From Hymenobacter terrestris (GTDB lineage Bacteria > Bacteroidota > Bacteroidia > Cytophagales > Hymenobacteraceae), in the NCBI RefSeq assembly GCF_013377905.1, contig NZ_JABKAV010000005.1:1-64000 (forward strand): a DNA stretch of 64,000 nucleotides, read 5' to 3'. Both the position numbers and the translations under genes were made by a program. The notes under the pieces were generated by a model, which saw only the letters and a list, made by a program, of their open reading frames with translations, did not search any database and was not told where the DNA came from. Shown piece by piece: positions 1 through 8,066 of this stretch. Within the stretch, counting starts at the first letter, position 1. Each line of letters begins with the position of its first letter.

Positions 1-70
1 CCGCCCGCGTTGAAAGTAATTCTAAGAGCGGGCGCGGCGGGGGGGGGGGAACAGCCCCCGCCCCTACCGC
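1..70. repeat. REP-like palindromic repeat, copy 1 (cut by window start)
   Basis: The end (about 51-70) reads, on the minus strand, GTAGGGGCGGGGGCTG, and the beginning (1-14) reads CCGCCCGCGTTGAA. These are the outer and inner parts of the palindrome seen more completely at 41.9 kb and 58.3 kb. The element contains a run of 11 G at 39-49. The left arm is probably truncated by the window edge. Confidence 0.55.
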
Positions 71-81
71 GTTTATCATAG

Positions 82-106
82 AAAGCCCGCTGGTGCGGGC
101 TTTTTT
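82..106 (+). terminator. Rho-independent terminator of an upstream gene outside the window
   Basis: The arms AAGCCCGC and GCGGGCTT enclose a 4-nt loop and are followed by a run of T, the classic intrinsic terminator layout. It would end a plus-strand gene that lies before the window and it insulates clpX. Confidence 0.7.
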
Positions 107-167
107 GTTTGCCTGACTTCCAACCTCAGCGGCACGTTTTGCCTCTCTCTTGGCGTTGGGGTTTTCG

Positions 168-175
168 TACCTTTG
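168..175 (+). promoter_or_regulatory. Bacteroidota -7 promoter element for clpX
   Basis: TACCTTTG matches TAnnTTTG, the -7 element used by the Bacteroidota primary sigma factor. It lies 56 nt before the clpX start, downstream of the terminator at 82-106. No convincing -33 TTTG at standard spacing is visible. Confidence 0.55.
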
Positions 176-231
176 ACGCAAGCTGGTTAAACCGGCCGGC
201 TTCCCTCCTATTTCAGCGAGTTCCTTTAGCA

Positions 232-1455
232 ATGGCAGATATTACGTGTTCCTTCTGCGGCAAGAACAAGAAAGACGTTACGGTGATGATTTCGGGCATT
301 AACGCTCACATCTGCGAACGGTGCGTGGGGCAGGCCCAGCAAATCCTGAACGAGGAAAATAAGATTCGGGCCAACTCCAAAACCCCGAAGTTCAACCTCG
401 TGAAGCCGCGGGAGATGAAGGAATACCTCGACCAGTACGTGGTGGGCCAGGACGAAGCTAAAAAGGTGATGTCGGTGGCGGTGTACAACCACTACAAGCG
501 CCTGATGCAGACCCCGCAGAAAGACGACGTGGTGATTGAGAAATCGAACATCATCATGGTAGGCGAAACCGGCACGGGCAAAACCTTCCTCACGCGCATG
601 CTGGCCAACATTCTGCAGGTCCCCTTCTGCATTGCCGACGCTACTGTGCTTACCGAGGCTGGCTACGTGGGCGAAGACGTGGAAAGCATCCTGACGCGCC
701 TGCTGCAAGCCGCCGACTACAACGTGGAAGCGGCCGAGCGTGGCATTGTGTACATCGACGAAATCGATAAGATTGCCCGCAAGAGCGACAACCCCAGCAT
801 CACGCGCGACGTGAGCGGCGAGGGCGTGCAGCAGGCCATGCTGAAGCTGCTGGAGGGCACGACGGTGAACGTGCCACCCCACGGCGGGCGCAAGCATCCC
901 GAGCAGAAGATGATTACGGTGAATACCGAAAACATCCTCTTCATCTGTGGCGGCGCCTTCGTGGGCATTGAGCGCATCATCAAAAACCGCCTCAATACTA
1001 AGCCCATCGGCTTTGCCAAAACGCAGCTTGATGAAAAGGTAGACACCAACAACTTCCTGCGCTACGTGACGGCCCAGGACTTGAAATCGTTTGGCCTGAT
1101 ACCCGAGTTGATTGGCCGCCTGCCGGTGCTCACCCACCTCAACCCGCTCGACCACGCCACGCTACGCAAAATCCTGACGGAGCCCAAAAACTCCATTGTG
1201 AAGCAGTACCAGCGCCTCTTCGACATGGAAGGCATTGCGCTGAGCTTCTCGGAAGGTGCCCTCGAATATATCGTGGTGAAAGCCGACGAGTACCGCCTTG
1301 GCGCCCGCGGCCTGCGCAGCATCTGCGAAGGTATCATGACCGACGCCATGTTTGATATGCCTTCCGAAGAAGGTGTGAAGGAGCTAATGATAGACGAGGA
1401 CTACGCCCGGAGCAAGTTCGAGCAGACTGCTATGAAGCAGTTGCGGGCAGCATAA
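232..1455 (+). CDS. clpX: ATP-dependent Clp protease ATP-binding subunit ClpX
   Basis: ClpX is the AAA+ unfoldase that recognises tagged substrates and feeds them to the ClpP peptidase in the cytoplasm. The 407-residue protein has the N-terminal C4 zinc finger (Cys6, Cys9, Cys28, Cys31), Walker A at 111-118 (GETGTGKT), the GYVGED pore loop at 144-149, Walker B with Asp176-Glu177 and the sensor-2 LGARGLR near the C terminus. The length is normal for the family. The open frame extends upstream to 109, but [10 protein letters not shown] at 232 is the family start and the extra 41 codons overlap the promoter. clpP is not in the window. The Glu in the Walker A motif replaces the usual Pro. Confidence 0.97.
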   Translation: MADITCSFCGKNKKDVTVMISGINAHICERCVGQAQQILNEENKIRANSKTPKFNLVKPREMKEYLDQYVVGQDEAKKVMSVAVYNHYKRLMQTPQKDDVVIEKSNIIMVGETGTGKTFLTRMLANILQVPFCIADATVLTEAGYVGEDVESILTRLLQAADYNVEAAERGIVYIDEIDKIARKSDNPSITRDVSGEGVQQAMLKLLEGTTVNVPPHGGRKHPEQKMITVNTENILFICGGAFVGIERIIKNRLNTKPIGFAKTQLDEKVDTNNFLRYVTAQDLKSFGLIPELIGRLPVLTHLNPLDHATLRKILTEPKNSIVKQYQRLFDMEGIALSFSEGALEYIVVKADEYRLGARGLRSICEGIMTDAMFDMPSEEGVKELMIDEDYARSKFEQTAMKQLRAA

Positions 1456-1487
1456 CCTAAAATAGCCGACAGCCGCCAGCTTTCATC

Positions 1488-1544
1488 AAAGAGGAGGCCC
1501 TGTTCCATCCGGCGTAAGCCAGACGGAACAGGGCCTCCTCTTTT
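1488..1544. terminator. Bidirectional terminator between clpX and terC
   Basis: Perfect 19-nt arms (1488-1506 and 1525-1543) flank an 18-nt loop, with A on the left and T on the right so both strands carry a U tract. It sits between convergent genes. Confidence 0.8.
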
Positions 1545-1557
1545 GGCTATCGACCGC

Positions 1558-2331
1558 TTAATCGAAGTTGGAGTCGCGTAGTTGCACGGGGCCATCCGGC
1601 GACTTTTTGCGTAGCCGAATATTGAATAGCTCAACCAAAAGTGAGAAAGCCATAGCGAAGTACAGGTAGCCTTTCTCGATTTCCTGGTGACCGGCTTCCA
1701 TTACCAGCATCACACCGATCATGATCAGAAACGACAGTGCCAGCACCTTGATGGTGGGGTTACTGTTGACGAATCCAGCTACTGTCCCCGAGAAGGCCAG
1801 CATCAGACCCATCGAGATAATCACGGCGACAATCATCACCAGCACATTATCCACTAGGCCTACGGCCGTCAGAATGGAGTCGAAGCTGAACACGATATCG
1901 ACTATTATAATCTGGAAAATAACATTGGTCATGGTAGCCGAACCCGCGCCGGGCGTCTCCGTTTCTTCTTCGCCCTGTAGCTTGGTGTGCAGTTCGGTAG
2001 TGCTTTTGTAAATCAGAAACAGGCCCCCACCCAGTAGAATCAGGTCGCGGCCGCTCACGCCGAACGGCACATCCTGCCAAGGCAGGTTGAGGGTAAAGAG
2101 GGCCGTTCGCAGCCCGATAATCCAGCTGATACTCAGCAGCAGTCCGAGCCGGAATACCAGGGCCAGAATGAGGCCAATAGTACGCCCGCGCGCCTGCTGC
2201 GCAGGCGGTAGCCGATTGACAATGATAGAGATGAAGATAATATTGTCGATGCCCAGCACTATTTCCATCAGCGTCAGCGTCAGCAAGCTAACCCAAGTAG
2301 CAGGCTCAGCGAAAGCGGCAAAGTTGTACAT
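1558..2331 (-). CDS. TerC family integral membrane protein
   Basis: This 257-residue protein is strongly hydrophobic with about seven membrane segments. The N-terminal segment carries the TerC-family acidic motif MEIVLGIDNIIF and a second copy appears as IVDIVFSFDSILTAVGL; such paired intramembrane Asp motifs are typical of TerC/Alx proteins. Known members are linked to tellurite resistance or to manganese export and protein metalation at the membrane; the substrate here cannot be told from sequence. It is a single gene, convergent with clpX. No ribosome-binding sequence precedes the ATG, as expected in this phylum. Confidence 0.88.
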   Translation of the reverse strand: MYNFAAFAEPATWVSLLTLTLMEIVLGIDNIIFISIIVNRLPPAQQARGRTIGLILALVFRLGLLLSISWIIGLRTALFTLNLPWQDVPFGVSGRDLILLGGGLFLIYKSTTELHTKLQGEEETETPGAGSATMTNVIFQIIIVDIVFSFDSILTAVGLVDNVLVMIVAVIISMGLMLAFSGTVAGFVNSNPTIKVLALSFLIMIGVMLVMEAGHQEIEKGYLYFAMAFSLLVELFNIRLRKKSPDGPVQLRDSNFD

Positions 2332-2520
2332 GAAAAGTAAGTAAGAGTTAAAGGGGGAAAGTTAAAAGATACAGGGTCCAGCGACTCCTTTACAGCACCG
2401 TATTTGTTGCCTGATATGGCGCGCTGCTTTTTTCAGGACGCAAATTGCGCTGAAATGATTTAGGGAAGCCCGGCGGCAAAAATTTAGTTCTTCATCGAAG
2501 AATTTTATGCAAAAGACTTG

Positions 2521-2572
2521 CGCAAAGAGAGTGTAGCGCGAAGCTGGCTCTTCGTGCTACACTCTCTTTGCG
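2521..2572. terminator. Inverted repeat downstream of the Gre-like gene
   Basis: Perfect 17-nt arms (2521-2537 and 2556-2572) with an 18-nt loop that itself can pair partly (GAAG/CTTC). It lies just after the stop of the minus-strand gene at 2590 and probably ends its transcript, although the T tract is weak. Confidence 0.6.
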
Positions 2573-2589
2573 TAATTCCTGATACTATG

Positions 2590-3015
2590 TTAGCTCGCTA
2601 TGTCGCCGTCTGCTTCGGGCTGGTGTAGCACAGCTTCCACGAAGTAAGTAGCCTCGCCTTTGGGCATAGGCCACACTACTGTATCGCCGGGGCGGCAGCC
2701 GAGTACGGCGGTGGCCACAGGGGCCAAAATGGATATTTTTTTAGCCTTTATGTCGGCGTGGCGCGGATACACAAGCGTGATTTCGAGCGTGCTGTCGTTG
2801 GCTGCGTTGCGCAGGCGCACGCGTGAGTTCATGGTTACCACATCGGGCAGCACGGCGTACGATTCCACCATTTCGGCTCGTCTCAGTTCCCGCTCCAACC
2901 CTTCGACCACCCGATTGCCGGTTTGCTGGCGCTCCAAACGTACAAGTTCGAGCAGGCGCTGATAATCGACCTTAGTAATATAGATGGGGCCGGAAGTAGA
3001 CGGGGCGGTTTTCAT
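2590..3015 (-). CDS. GreA/GreB-family (Rnk-like) elongation factor
   Basis: The 141-residue protein matches the short GreA/GreB C-terminal-domain family that includes Rnk. It has a short N-terminal helical region (about residues 10-55) followed by the FKBP-like Gre C-terminal domain, with DVVTMNSRVRLR, a LVYP strand and ILAPVATAVLGCRPGDTV. Family members bind in the secondary channel of RNA polymerase; Rnk-type proteins lack a full coiled coil and do not stimulate cleavage. The open frame runs up to 3177, but the preceding 54 codons look non-coding and MKTAPSTSGPIYIT is the natural start. It is a single gene with an inverted repeat after it. Confidence 0.82.
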   Translation of the reverse strand: MKTAPSTSGPIYITKVDYQRLLELVRLERQQTGNRVVEGLERELRRAEMVESYAVLPDVVTMNSRVRLRNAANDSTLEITLVYPRHADIKAKKISILAPVATAVLGCRPGDTVVWPMPKGEATYFVEAVLHQPEADGDIAS

Positions 3016-3199
3016 GGATGAAAAGGCAAAAAGTGAAAGAATACGCACGGCAGGGCCATCGGGTAGCACACGTGCTTTGCTCAAGTTACTATAAAGGTTG
3101 CGGGCCGGACCATGATCGGCCGGTTGTAGCCAGCCGATCCAGAGAGCCAGCAGGAGCCATACGGATATAGCCGCCAAATCGCCGGACCGCTAAGCCTTA

Positions 3200-3385
3200 C
3201 TAATTCAGTATTTGTTTGCGGCCATTTATGAACAATATCTTCCCGCTCACCCAAGCCAACACTGGCGGCGAACAGTAGCGCACTGCTCCTGCAATGTCGT
3301 CAACTTAGCCCAGCCGTTGCAGCGGCATACGGGCCAGCATCCGCCTTCTTGATTCGGACATGCTTCCGGTGACCAATACCCAGGC
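3200..3385 (-). pseudogene. C-terminal remnant of a short-chain dehydrogenase (SDR)
   Basis: One frame reads VTGSMSESRRRMLARMPLQR, then LG, an in-frame TAA at 3305-3307, then VDDIAGAVRYCSPPVLAWVS and GKILFINGRKQILN before a final stop at 3200-3202. This is the typical SDR C terminus (MLxRxPLxRLGxxxDIAGAV...V(S/T)GxxLxINGG), with the usual Glu/Gln codon after RLG changed to a stop. No N-terminal SDR half with the Rossmann glycine motif is present nearby. I read this as decayed gene sequence, not a functional gene. The match is made by eye. Confidence 0.6.
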
Positions 3386-3404
3386 ACGCACCGCCCCAAT
3401 TAAT

Positions 3405-3590
3405 GGCTTTTACGCGCATAATGAAGACTAAATCGGAGGCCATATTGCGGGTCGTGTGATTGATGGCGGAAAAACGACAGGCCCAACTGGCCGTCGTAGG
3501 CCACATCGAGCTTATAGCCTTCGCCCCGAAAGCCTTTTTCGACGAAATAAGCGAGCTTGGACTCATCCTGCGCCAACAGTGCTTTCGTAA
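3405..3590 (-). pseudogene. N-terminal remnant of an OmpR-type response regulator receiver domain
   Basis: The minus strand from about 3590 encodes ALLAQDESKLAYFVEKGFRG followed by EGYKLDVAYDGQLGLSFF. This follows the start of CusR/KdpE-like receivers (ILLVEDExKLAxFVxKGLxEEGYxVDVAYDGxxGL), with the first acidic pair partly altered. Homology ends near 3468, before the phosphorylated Asp, and the frame stops at about 3405. It adjoins the SDR remnant in a different frame, so two unrelated genes have been reduced to fragments here. Confidence 0.55.
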
Positions 3591-3682
3591 ACCAGTGCGC
3601 TGAAAAAGCTCAAAACTACGGTAAACCCAACCGCTGCTGCTCGGCGGCTCGACAGTCCGCGTGTTTTTCGCAACTTGCCCCC

Positions 3683-4237
3683 ATGCACGCTCCCCGCTTC
3701 GCCCCGCCCGCCCTCGTCCCCGAGCTCTACACCAATCGACTGCTGCTGCGGGCCTTCCGCATGGCAGACCTGCACGAGTACGCCGCCCTGCACCAGGACC
3801 CCGACTTCTACCGCCATCTGACCAAGAAACCCATGCCTGAGGAAGACACCTGGCGGCGCATGCTCACCCTCATCGGGCACTGGGCGCTGCTGGGCTATGG
3901 CTACTGGGCCTTGGAGGAACGGGCTACTGGCCGCTTCTGCGGCACGGTAGGTCTGGCCGAATATCATCGCGACCTCACGCCTTCCATCGACAATATCCCC
4001 GAAGCCGGCTGGGTGCTGGCCCCACGCCTACATGGCAAGGGCTACGCTGCCGAGGCCGTAGCCGCCGCCCTGGCCTGGGCCGATGCGCATTTGGCCGCCC
4101 CGCGCACTGTCTGCATCATCAATCCCGAAAACGAGCCATCGCTCCGGCTGGCCGCCCGCTTCGGCTACCGCGAAATTGCCCGCCCTACCTACCACGACGA
4201 GCCGATCGTGCTGCTGGAGCGCCGGATAGGCGCTTGA
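3683..4237 (+). CDS. GNAT family N-acetyltransferase (RimJ/RimL-like)
   Basis: The 184-residue protein has the layout of GNAT acetyltransferases of the RimJ/RimL group: the TNRLLLRAF opening, GYGYWALEER, a GTVGL strand, and the acetyl-CoA loop RLHGKGYAAEAVAAALAWA, followed by NPENEPSLRLAARFGYR. Such enzymes move an acetyl group from acetyl-CoA to an amine on a protein or small molecule; the acceptor is unknown. Start chosen at MHAPRFAPPAL; the 42 preceding codons look non-coding. The start is preceded by CAACTTGC with a 4-nt gap, a weakened form of the leaderless arrangement seen at several other genes. Confidence 0.85.
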   Translation: MHAPRFAPPALVPELYTNRLLLRAFRMADLHEYAALHQDPDFYRHLTKKPMPEEDTWRRMLTLIGHWALLGYGYWALEERATGRFCGTVGLAEYHRDLTPSIDNIPEAGWVLAPRLHGKGYAAEAVAAALAWADAHLAAPRTVCIINPENEPSLRLAARFGYREIARPTYHDEPIVLLERRIGA

Positions 4238-4244
4238 TCACAGT

Positions 4245-4301
4245 TGCACAGGACGGGGTAGGATGCGAGGACAAGCCCCGCACCCTACCCCGTCCTGTGC
4301 A
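4245..4301. terminator. Inverted repeat between the acetyltransferase gene and aspA
   Basis: Perfect 18-nt arms (4245-4262 and 4284-4301) with a 21-nt loop, placed between convergent genes. It has no clear T tract, but its position fits a shared transcription end. Confidence 0.65.
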
Positions 4302-4312
4302 CCCGCACTCGT

Positions 4313-5725
4313 TTATTGAATAAAGTCCGGGCGAATCAGGTTTTCGAAGGTGAAGATTTCGTCCCACTTTTTCTGCGTGAGCAGGCCGCGCTCGGTTACG
4401 GCAATATCATGAACCGATTTGCCGGTTTTGAGGGCTTCCTTGGCAATACCGGCCGAGGCCTCGTAGCCTAGCAGCGGGTTGAGTTGCGTTACGATACCCA
4501 CGCTGCCGTACACCAGCTCGGCAGCGTGCTCGCGGTTGGCCGTGATGCCTACCACGCACTTTTCGCGCAGCGTGCGGCAGGCGTTGCTCATGTAGCTGAT
4601 GCTGGTAAACAGTGCGAAGCTGATAACCGGCTCCATTACGTTGAGCTGCAGTTGGCCGGCCTCGGCGGCCATGGTCACCGTCAGGTCGGCCCCAATTACG
4701 TAGTAGGCCGTCTGGTTCACCACTTCGGGAATAACCGGGTTCACTTTGCCGGGCATGATGCTGGAGCCGGGCTGCTGGGCAGGTAGATTGATTTCGTTGA
4801 AGCCGCAGCGCGGGCCCGAGGACAGCAGGCGCAAATCGTTGCAGATTTTGGAAAGCTTAACGGCCGTACGCTTCAGCACGCCCGAGAGCTGCACGTAGGC
4901 GCCGGTATCGTAGGTGGCCTCAAACAGGTCGCCGGCCAGCAGCAGCTCCAGGCTCGAAATGGTGCTCAGGTGGCGCGTAACCAGCTCGGCGTATCCATTA
5001 GGGGCGTTTACACCGGTACCAATGGCCGTGGCGCCCATATTAATTTCGCTAATGAGACGGCGGCTGTCCTCGATGCGCGAGAGTTCCTCGCGCAGGTTGG
5101 TGGCAAAAGCCCGGAACTCGTCGCCCATGCTCATCGGCACGGCATCCTGGAGCTGAGTGCGGCCCATTTTCAGCACGTCGCGGAACTCGTCGCCCTTGGC
5201 GGCGAAGGCTTCGGCCAGCTCGCCCAGGCCTTCACTGTAGCTTACCAGCTTCAGGCTAAGGGCAATGCGGAAGGCCGTGGGGTAGGCGTCGTTGGTACTC
5301 TGCGAGCAGTTGACGTGGTTGTTGGGATGGCAGAACTGGTACTCGCCCTTTTGGTGGCCCATGATTTCGAGGGCCACGTTGGCAATCACCTCGTTGGCAT
5401 TCATATTCACCGAGGTGCCCGCACCGCCCTGAATCATGTCAGTAGGGAAGTGGTCGTTGAACTCGCCGGCCGCTACCCGGTCGCAGGCCGCGGCAATGCC
5501 CTGGGCAATGTCGGCGGGCAGCACGCCCAGCTCGTGGTTGGCCAGGGCGGCGGCCTTTTTCACGAAGGCCAGCGCCCGCACAAACAGCGGCTCGGAAGAA
5601 AGCGGAATGCCCGTGATGGCGAAATTTTCGAGGGCCCGTAACGTCTGGATGCCGTAGTAGGCCTGGTTCGGAATCTCGCGCTCACCCAGAAAATCGTGTT
5701 CGAGGCGGAAGTCAGCAGTTGTCAT
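4313..5725 (-). CDS. aspA: Aspartate ammonia-lyase (aspartase)
   Basis: The enzyme converts L-aspartate reversibly to fumarate and ammonia. The 470-residue protein is full length and has the fumarase/aspartase signature GSSIMPGKVNPV with the flexible catalytic Ser loop, the TGTSVNMNANEV-like region (GGAGTSVNMNANEVIAN), HPNNHVNCSQSTND, and GRTQLQDAVPMSMG. Start chosen at MTTADFRLEHDFLGE; 16 further in-frame codons upstream are not supported by family alignment. A -7 element lies 34 nt before the ATG. Fumarases share the fold, but the aspartase-type VNCSQSTND and LQDAVPMSMG segments favour AspA. Confidence 0.93.
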   Translation of the reverse strand: MTTADFRLEHDFLGEREIPNQAYYGIQTLRALENFAITGIPLSSEPLFVRALAFVKKAAALANHELGVLPADIAQGIAAACDRVAAGEFNDHFPTDMIQGGAGTSVNMNANEVIANVALEIMGHQKGEYQFCHPNNHVNCSQSTNDAYPTAFRIALSLKLVSYSEGLGELAEAFAAKGDEFRDVLKMGRTQLQDAVPMSMGDEFRAFATNLREELSRIEDSRRLISEINMGATAIGTGVNAPNGYAELVTRHLSTISSLELLLAGDLFEATYDTGAYVQLSGVLKRTAVKLSKICNDLRLLSSGPRCGFNEINLPAQQPGSSIMPGKVNPVIPEVVNQTAYYVIGADLTVTMAAEAGQLQLNVMEPVISFALFTSISYMSNACRTLREKCVVGITANREHAAELVYGSVGIVTQLNPLLGYEASAGIAKEALKTGKSVHDIAVTERGLLTQKKWDEIFTFENLIRPDFIQ

Positions 5726-5759
5726 AAGTAGTGGGCAGCGGATGGTGGGAAGTAGAGGA

Positions 5760-5767
5760 CGAAGGTA
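5760..5767 (-). promoter_or_regulatory. -7 promoter element for aspA
   Basis: TACCTTCG on the minus strand, a TAnnTTTG variant, 34 nt upstream of the aspA ATG. The same TACCTTCG sequence precedes sbcD. Confidence 0.5.
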
Positions 5768-5772
5768 AGCCA

Positions 5773-5835
5773 CCCAACCGAAGCAGCCACCCGGTAGTGC
5801 CAGTGTGGCGCTACCGGGTGGCTGCTTCGGTTGGG
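5773..5835. terminator. Long perfect inverted repeat after the beta-barrel gene
   Basis: Arms of 25 nt (5773-5797 and 5811-5835) pair perfectly around a 13-nt loop. It lies between the stop of the minus-strand gene at 5862 and the aspA promoter, so it probably ends the upstream transcript. Confidence 0.7.
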
Positions 5836-5861
5836 TTCGGCTGGGTGTTTAAGCCGTGTGC

Positions 5862-6743
5862 CTAGAAATTGTACGCCAGTCCACCGGTTACGGATGTGGA
5901 TTTACCCACGTTGCGGCCCGCCACGTAGGCGCTGCCGCCAACTACCAGCCCAAAGCCCTGCGCCAGCGGGCGGAAACCGCTCACGCCTACCCGGATAAAG
6001 TTGACACGGGTAGCCGGGAAAAACCCGTCGAAGCCCGGCTGCAGAATATCGGTGCCGGGGCCCGAGCGCTGCATGGTAGCCCAGCCGTCGACGTAAATGG
6101 AGGGACCAGCATAGCCGGTTTTCAGCTCGGCCAGAAAAGCGTTGGGCACCCGGCCCGAGCGCAGGCTATAGCCCGCCTGCCCGGTTACGAACACGCCCGA
6201 AGCCGTTTGCAAATGCGCAATGCCCGAGCTGGACACTTTAGTAGCGCGGTTGCCGATGGCAATAATGTACTCCAAGCCCTGTTCGCTTTTATAGTTGCTG
6301 GCCGGGGTGCTCAGGCTCACGGCACCCAGCAAATTGAGCACGCTGCTGCCCAACACCGTGGAATAGGCCTTGAACTTGAGTAGTCCGGTAACGTCCTGCA
6401 GGCCCTGGCGCACATTGGTGTAGCCCAGGTCGTTGATTACCTGCTCGCCGGCGTGGCCTTCGGAGCGGACATACGGCAGACTTATAACCGCCTCAATTTT
6501 ATCGGTGAGGCCGTAGTTAGCAAACAGGTTGACCGACTGAATCTGAATCCGCTCAAAAATCGGCACGCGGTCTACTTTTTCGGGTACCAGATATACTTGC
6601 TGGTACCACTCCTGGGTAGTAGAAATGGAAACCGAGCCGTGTTTACGGCCCGACATAAAGCCGTTGCTCAGGCTCTGGGCCGAAGCCTGTAGAGCGCTCA
6701 GCAGCAAAACAGCCACGATGGGCGAGAAGTAGCGTTGTTTCAT
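5862..6743 (-). CDS. Outer-membrane beta-barrel protein (MetA/phenol-pathway transporter-like)
   Basis: The 293-residue protein has an N-terminal signal peptide (about 1-22, ending ASAQS) and then alternating amphipathic strands ending in a C-terminal aromatic residue (GGLAYNF), the mark of a BAM-assembled barrel. The strand pattern with TDKIEAVISLPYVR and VGVSGFRPL resembles the family annotated as MetA-pathway transporters. Its substrate is unknown. It is a single gene with its own promoter and a strong hairpin behind it. Confidence 0.7.
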   Translation of the reverse strand: MKQRYFSPIVAVLLLSALQASAQSLSNGFMSGRKHGSVSISTTQEWYQQVYLVPEKVDRVPIFERIQIQSVNLFANYGLTDKIEAVISLPYVRSEGHAGEQVINDLGYTNVRQGLQDVTGLLKFKAYSTVLGSSVLNLLGAVSLSTPASNYKSEQGLEYIIAIGNRATKVSSSGIAHLQTASGVFVTGQAGYSLRSGRVPNAFLAELKTGYAGPSIYVDGWATMQRSGPGTDILQPGFDGFFPATRVNFIRVGVSGFRPLAQGFGLVVGGSAYVAGRNVGKSTSVTGGLAYNF

Positions 6744-6816
6744 CGAAAAAAGAGGTTACACAAGAAAAGAAAGTTAAAGAGGCTTAGCCGGAATAACACA
6801 ATTCCCGATTCGAGAA

Positions 6817-6824
6817 CAAAAGTA
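6817..6824 (-). promoter_or_regulatory. -7 promoter element for the beta-barrel gene
   Basis: TACTTTTG on the minus strand, 73 nt upstream of the ATG at 6743. Confidence 0.5.
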
Positions 6825-6975
6825 GCCTTTCTTAGTTATCCTAGTTGCCGACTTACGGAAAATAATTAGCTAACGGTTTGCAAATTGAATAAATCCGAAG
6901 AACTTTTGTTCTCGTTAATACGCCCTGAATTCGACAATGACTGCCGAAAAAACCCAATTTTTGTTTCTTAAAAGC

Positions 6976-7980
6976 ATGGCTAGATTCTCTACACGCTGTT
7001 TCTACCTTCTGGGCGCCACTTCGCTGCTATTGGCCAGCTGTTCCGAAAAGCAGGACGCCACTCCTTCCATCGCCTCTATTGCCGTCAATACGGCCGAGTT
7101 CCAGATATTAGAAGATGCTGCTGTACGGGGTGGAGTAGTACCGCTGCTATCCAATAAAAATCCTAACGACCCCAGCGGTAACTTCACGGTTTTTGCACCC
7201 AACAATGCGGCTTTCGCCCGGCTGGGCCTGAACTCGGCCGCCGACCTGAACAGCCTGCAGAAGGAGTTTCTGACTAACACGCTGTATTACCATGTTGCCA
7301 ACGGCAACCTGCCCGGCACTGAGCTAACGGCCGGCAGCACTTCGCCCTCGGCCCTGACTTCCGCCTCGGACATGCCGGTAAGCCGCCGCATTGTAGTCCG
7401 GGCCGATGGCACGCGCTACGTGAACGGCTCGCGCATAGTGGCCACCGACGTACCGGCCGCCAACGGCACTGTTCATGTAGTGGATAAGGTGCTGCTGGCT
7501 ACCGGAACCGATATCGTGCAGTCGGCTATTGCGCTGAGCCAGGCCAAGGTATTCGTGCAGCCAGAGCTGACGTTTCTGGTGGAAGCCGTGCTGTACGCCG
7601 AGTTGGACGGAGCCCTGTCGGCCACGCCGGGCGGCCCGCAACTCACCGTTTTTGCTCCTACCGATCAGGCCTTCCGCGAACTGGGCACCCTGCTGAACGT
7701 GCCGCTGCTGGTGCCGGCTGATATCCGTAAGCTGCCTAAAGCCACCGTGCAGGCGGTATTACTCAACCACGTGGTAGCCGGCAGCCTTTTCACGCCTGAG
7801 CTGCCCGAAAATGCCGCTGTAAAAGCACTGGGCGGCGGCAGCCTGCGTCTGGGGCCTTTCGCAACCGGTACGCTCACGGTACAGGGAGCCGGCAACGCTG
7901 CCCCAGCCGGCATGGTCATCCCCGATGTGCAGTGTATCAATGGGATAGTACATGTAATCAACCGGGTACTTCTGCCCTAG
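6976..7980 (+). CDS. Lipoprotein with two fasciclin (FAS1) domains
   Basis: The 334-residue protein begins with a lipoprotein signal (MARFSTRCFYLLGATSLLLASC, lipidated Cys22). Two FAS1 domains follow, roughly 40-170 and 185-333; each shows the hallmark FTVFAPNNAAF or LTVFAPTDQAF and a closing NGTVHVVDKVLL or NGIVHVINRVLL. FAS1 domains mediate cell-surface adhesion and matrix binding. The frame is open 13 codons further up, but the lipoprotein signal is best formed from this ATG. It stands alone on the plus strand, with the next gene following after 86 nt. Confidence 0.88.
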   Translation: MARFSTRCFYLLGATSLLLASCSEKQDATPSIASIAVNTAEFQILEDAAVRGGVVPLLSNKNPNDPSGNFTVFAPNNAAFARLGLNSAADLNSLQKEFLTNTLYYHVANGNLPGTELTAGSTSPSALTSASDMPVSRRIVVRADGTRYVNGSRIVATDVPAANGTVHVVDKVLLATGTDIVQSAIALSQAKVFVQPELTFLVEAVLYAELDGALSATPGGPQLTVFAPTDQAFRELGTLLNVPLLVPADIRKLPKATVQAVLLNHVVAGSLFTPELPENAAVKALGGGSLRLGPFATGTLTVQGAGNAAPAGMVIPDVQCINGIVHVINRVLLP

Positions 7981-8066
7981 TGCCGGGCAGGCTTCCGACG
8001 GCCGGCCGCCGGAAGCTCAACCGTATATTCAATATCTTGCGGATGCCAATGGCCGGCTTCAGATTT

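Larger units (their letters stand above)
3016..3682. other. Long gene-free stretch holding two gene remnants
   Basis: No intact gene is supported between the Gre-like gene and the acetyltransferase. The stretch contains the SDR and response-regulator fragments described separately. The part at 3016-3199 would hold the promoter of the Gre-like gene, but no clean -7 element is visible. Confidence 0.5.

Noticed and set aside
226..1155. Long open frame opposite clpX (309 codons)
   Set aside because: GC-rich third positions of clpX keep the antisense frame open; the His/Val/Leu-rich product has no domain.
3300..3566. 88-codon minus-strand frame
   Set aside because: Reading in the other two frames shows remnants of two known domains, so this frame is not the coding one.
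8033..8049. Leaderless start for the secreted hydrolase at 8043 or 8049
   Set aside because: TATCTTGC is present, but the gaps (2 or 8 nt) do not match the 4-5 nt seen elsewhere, and the signal peptide is better from 8067.
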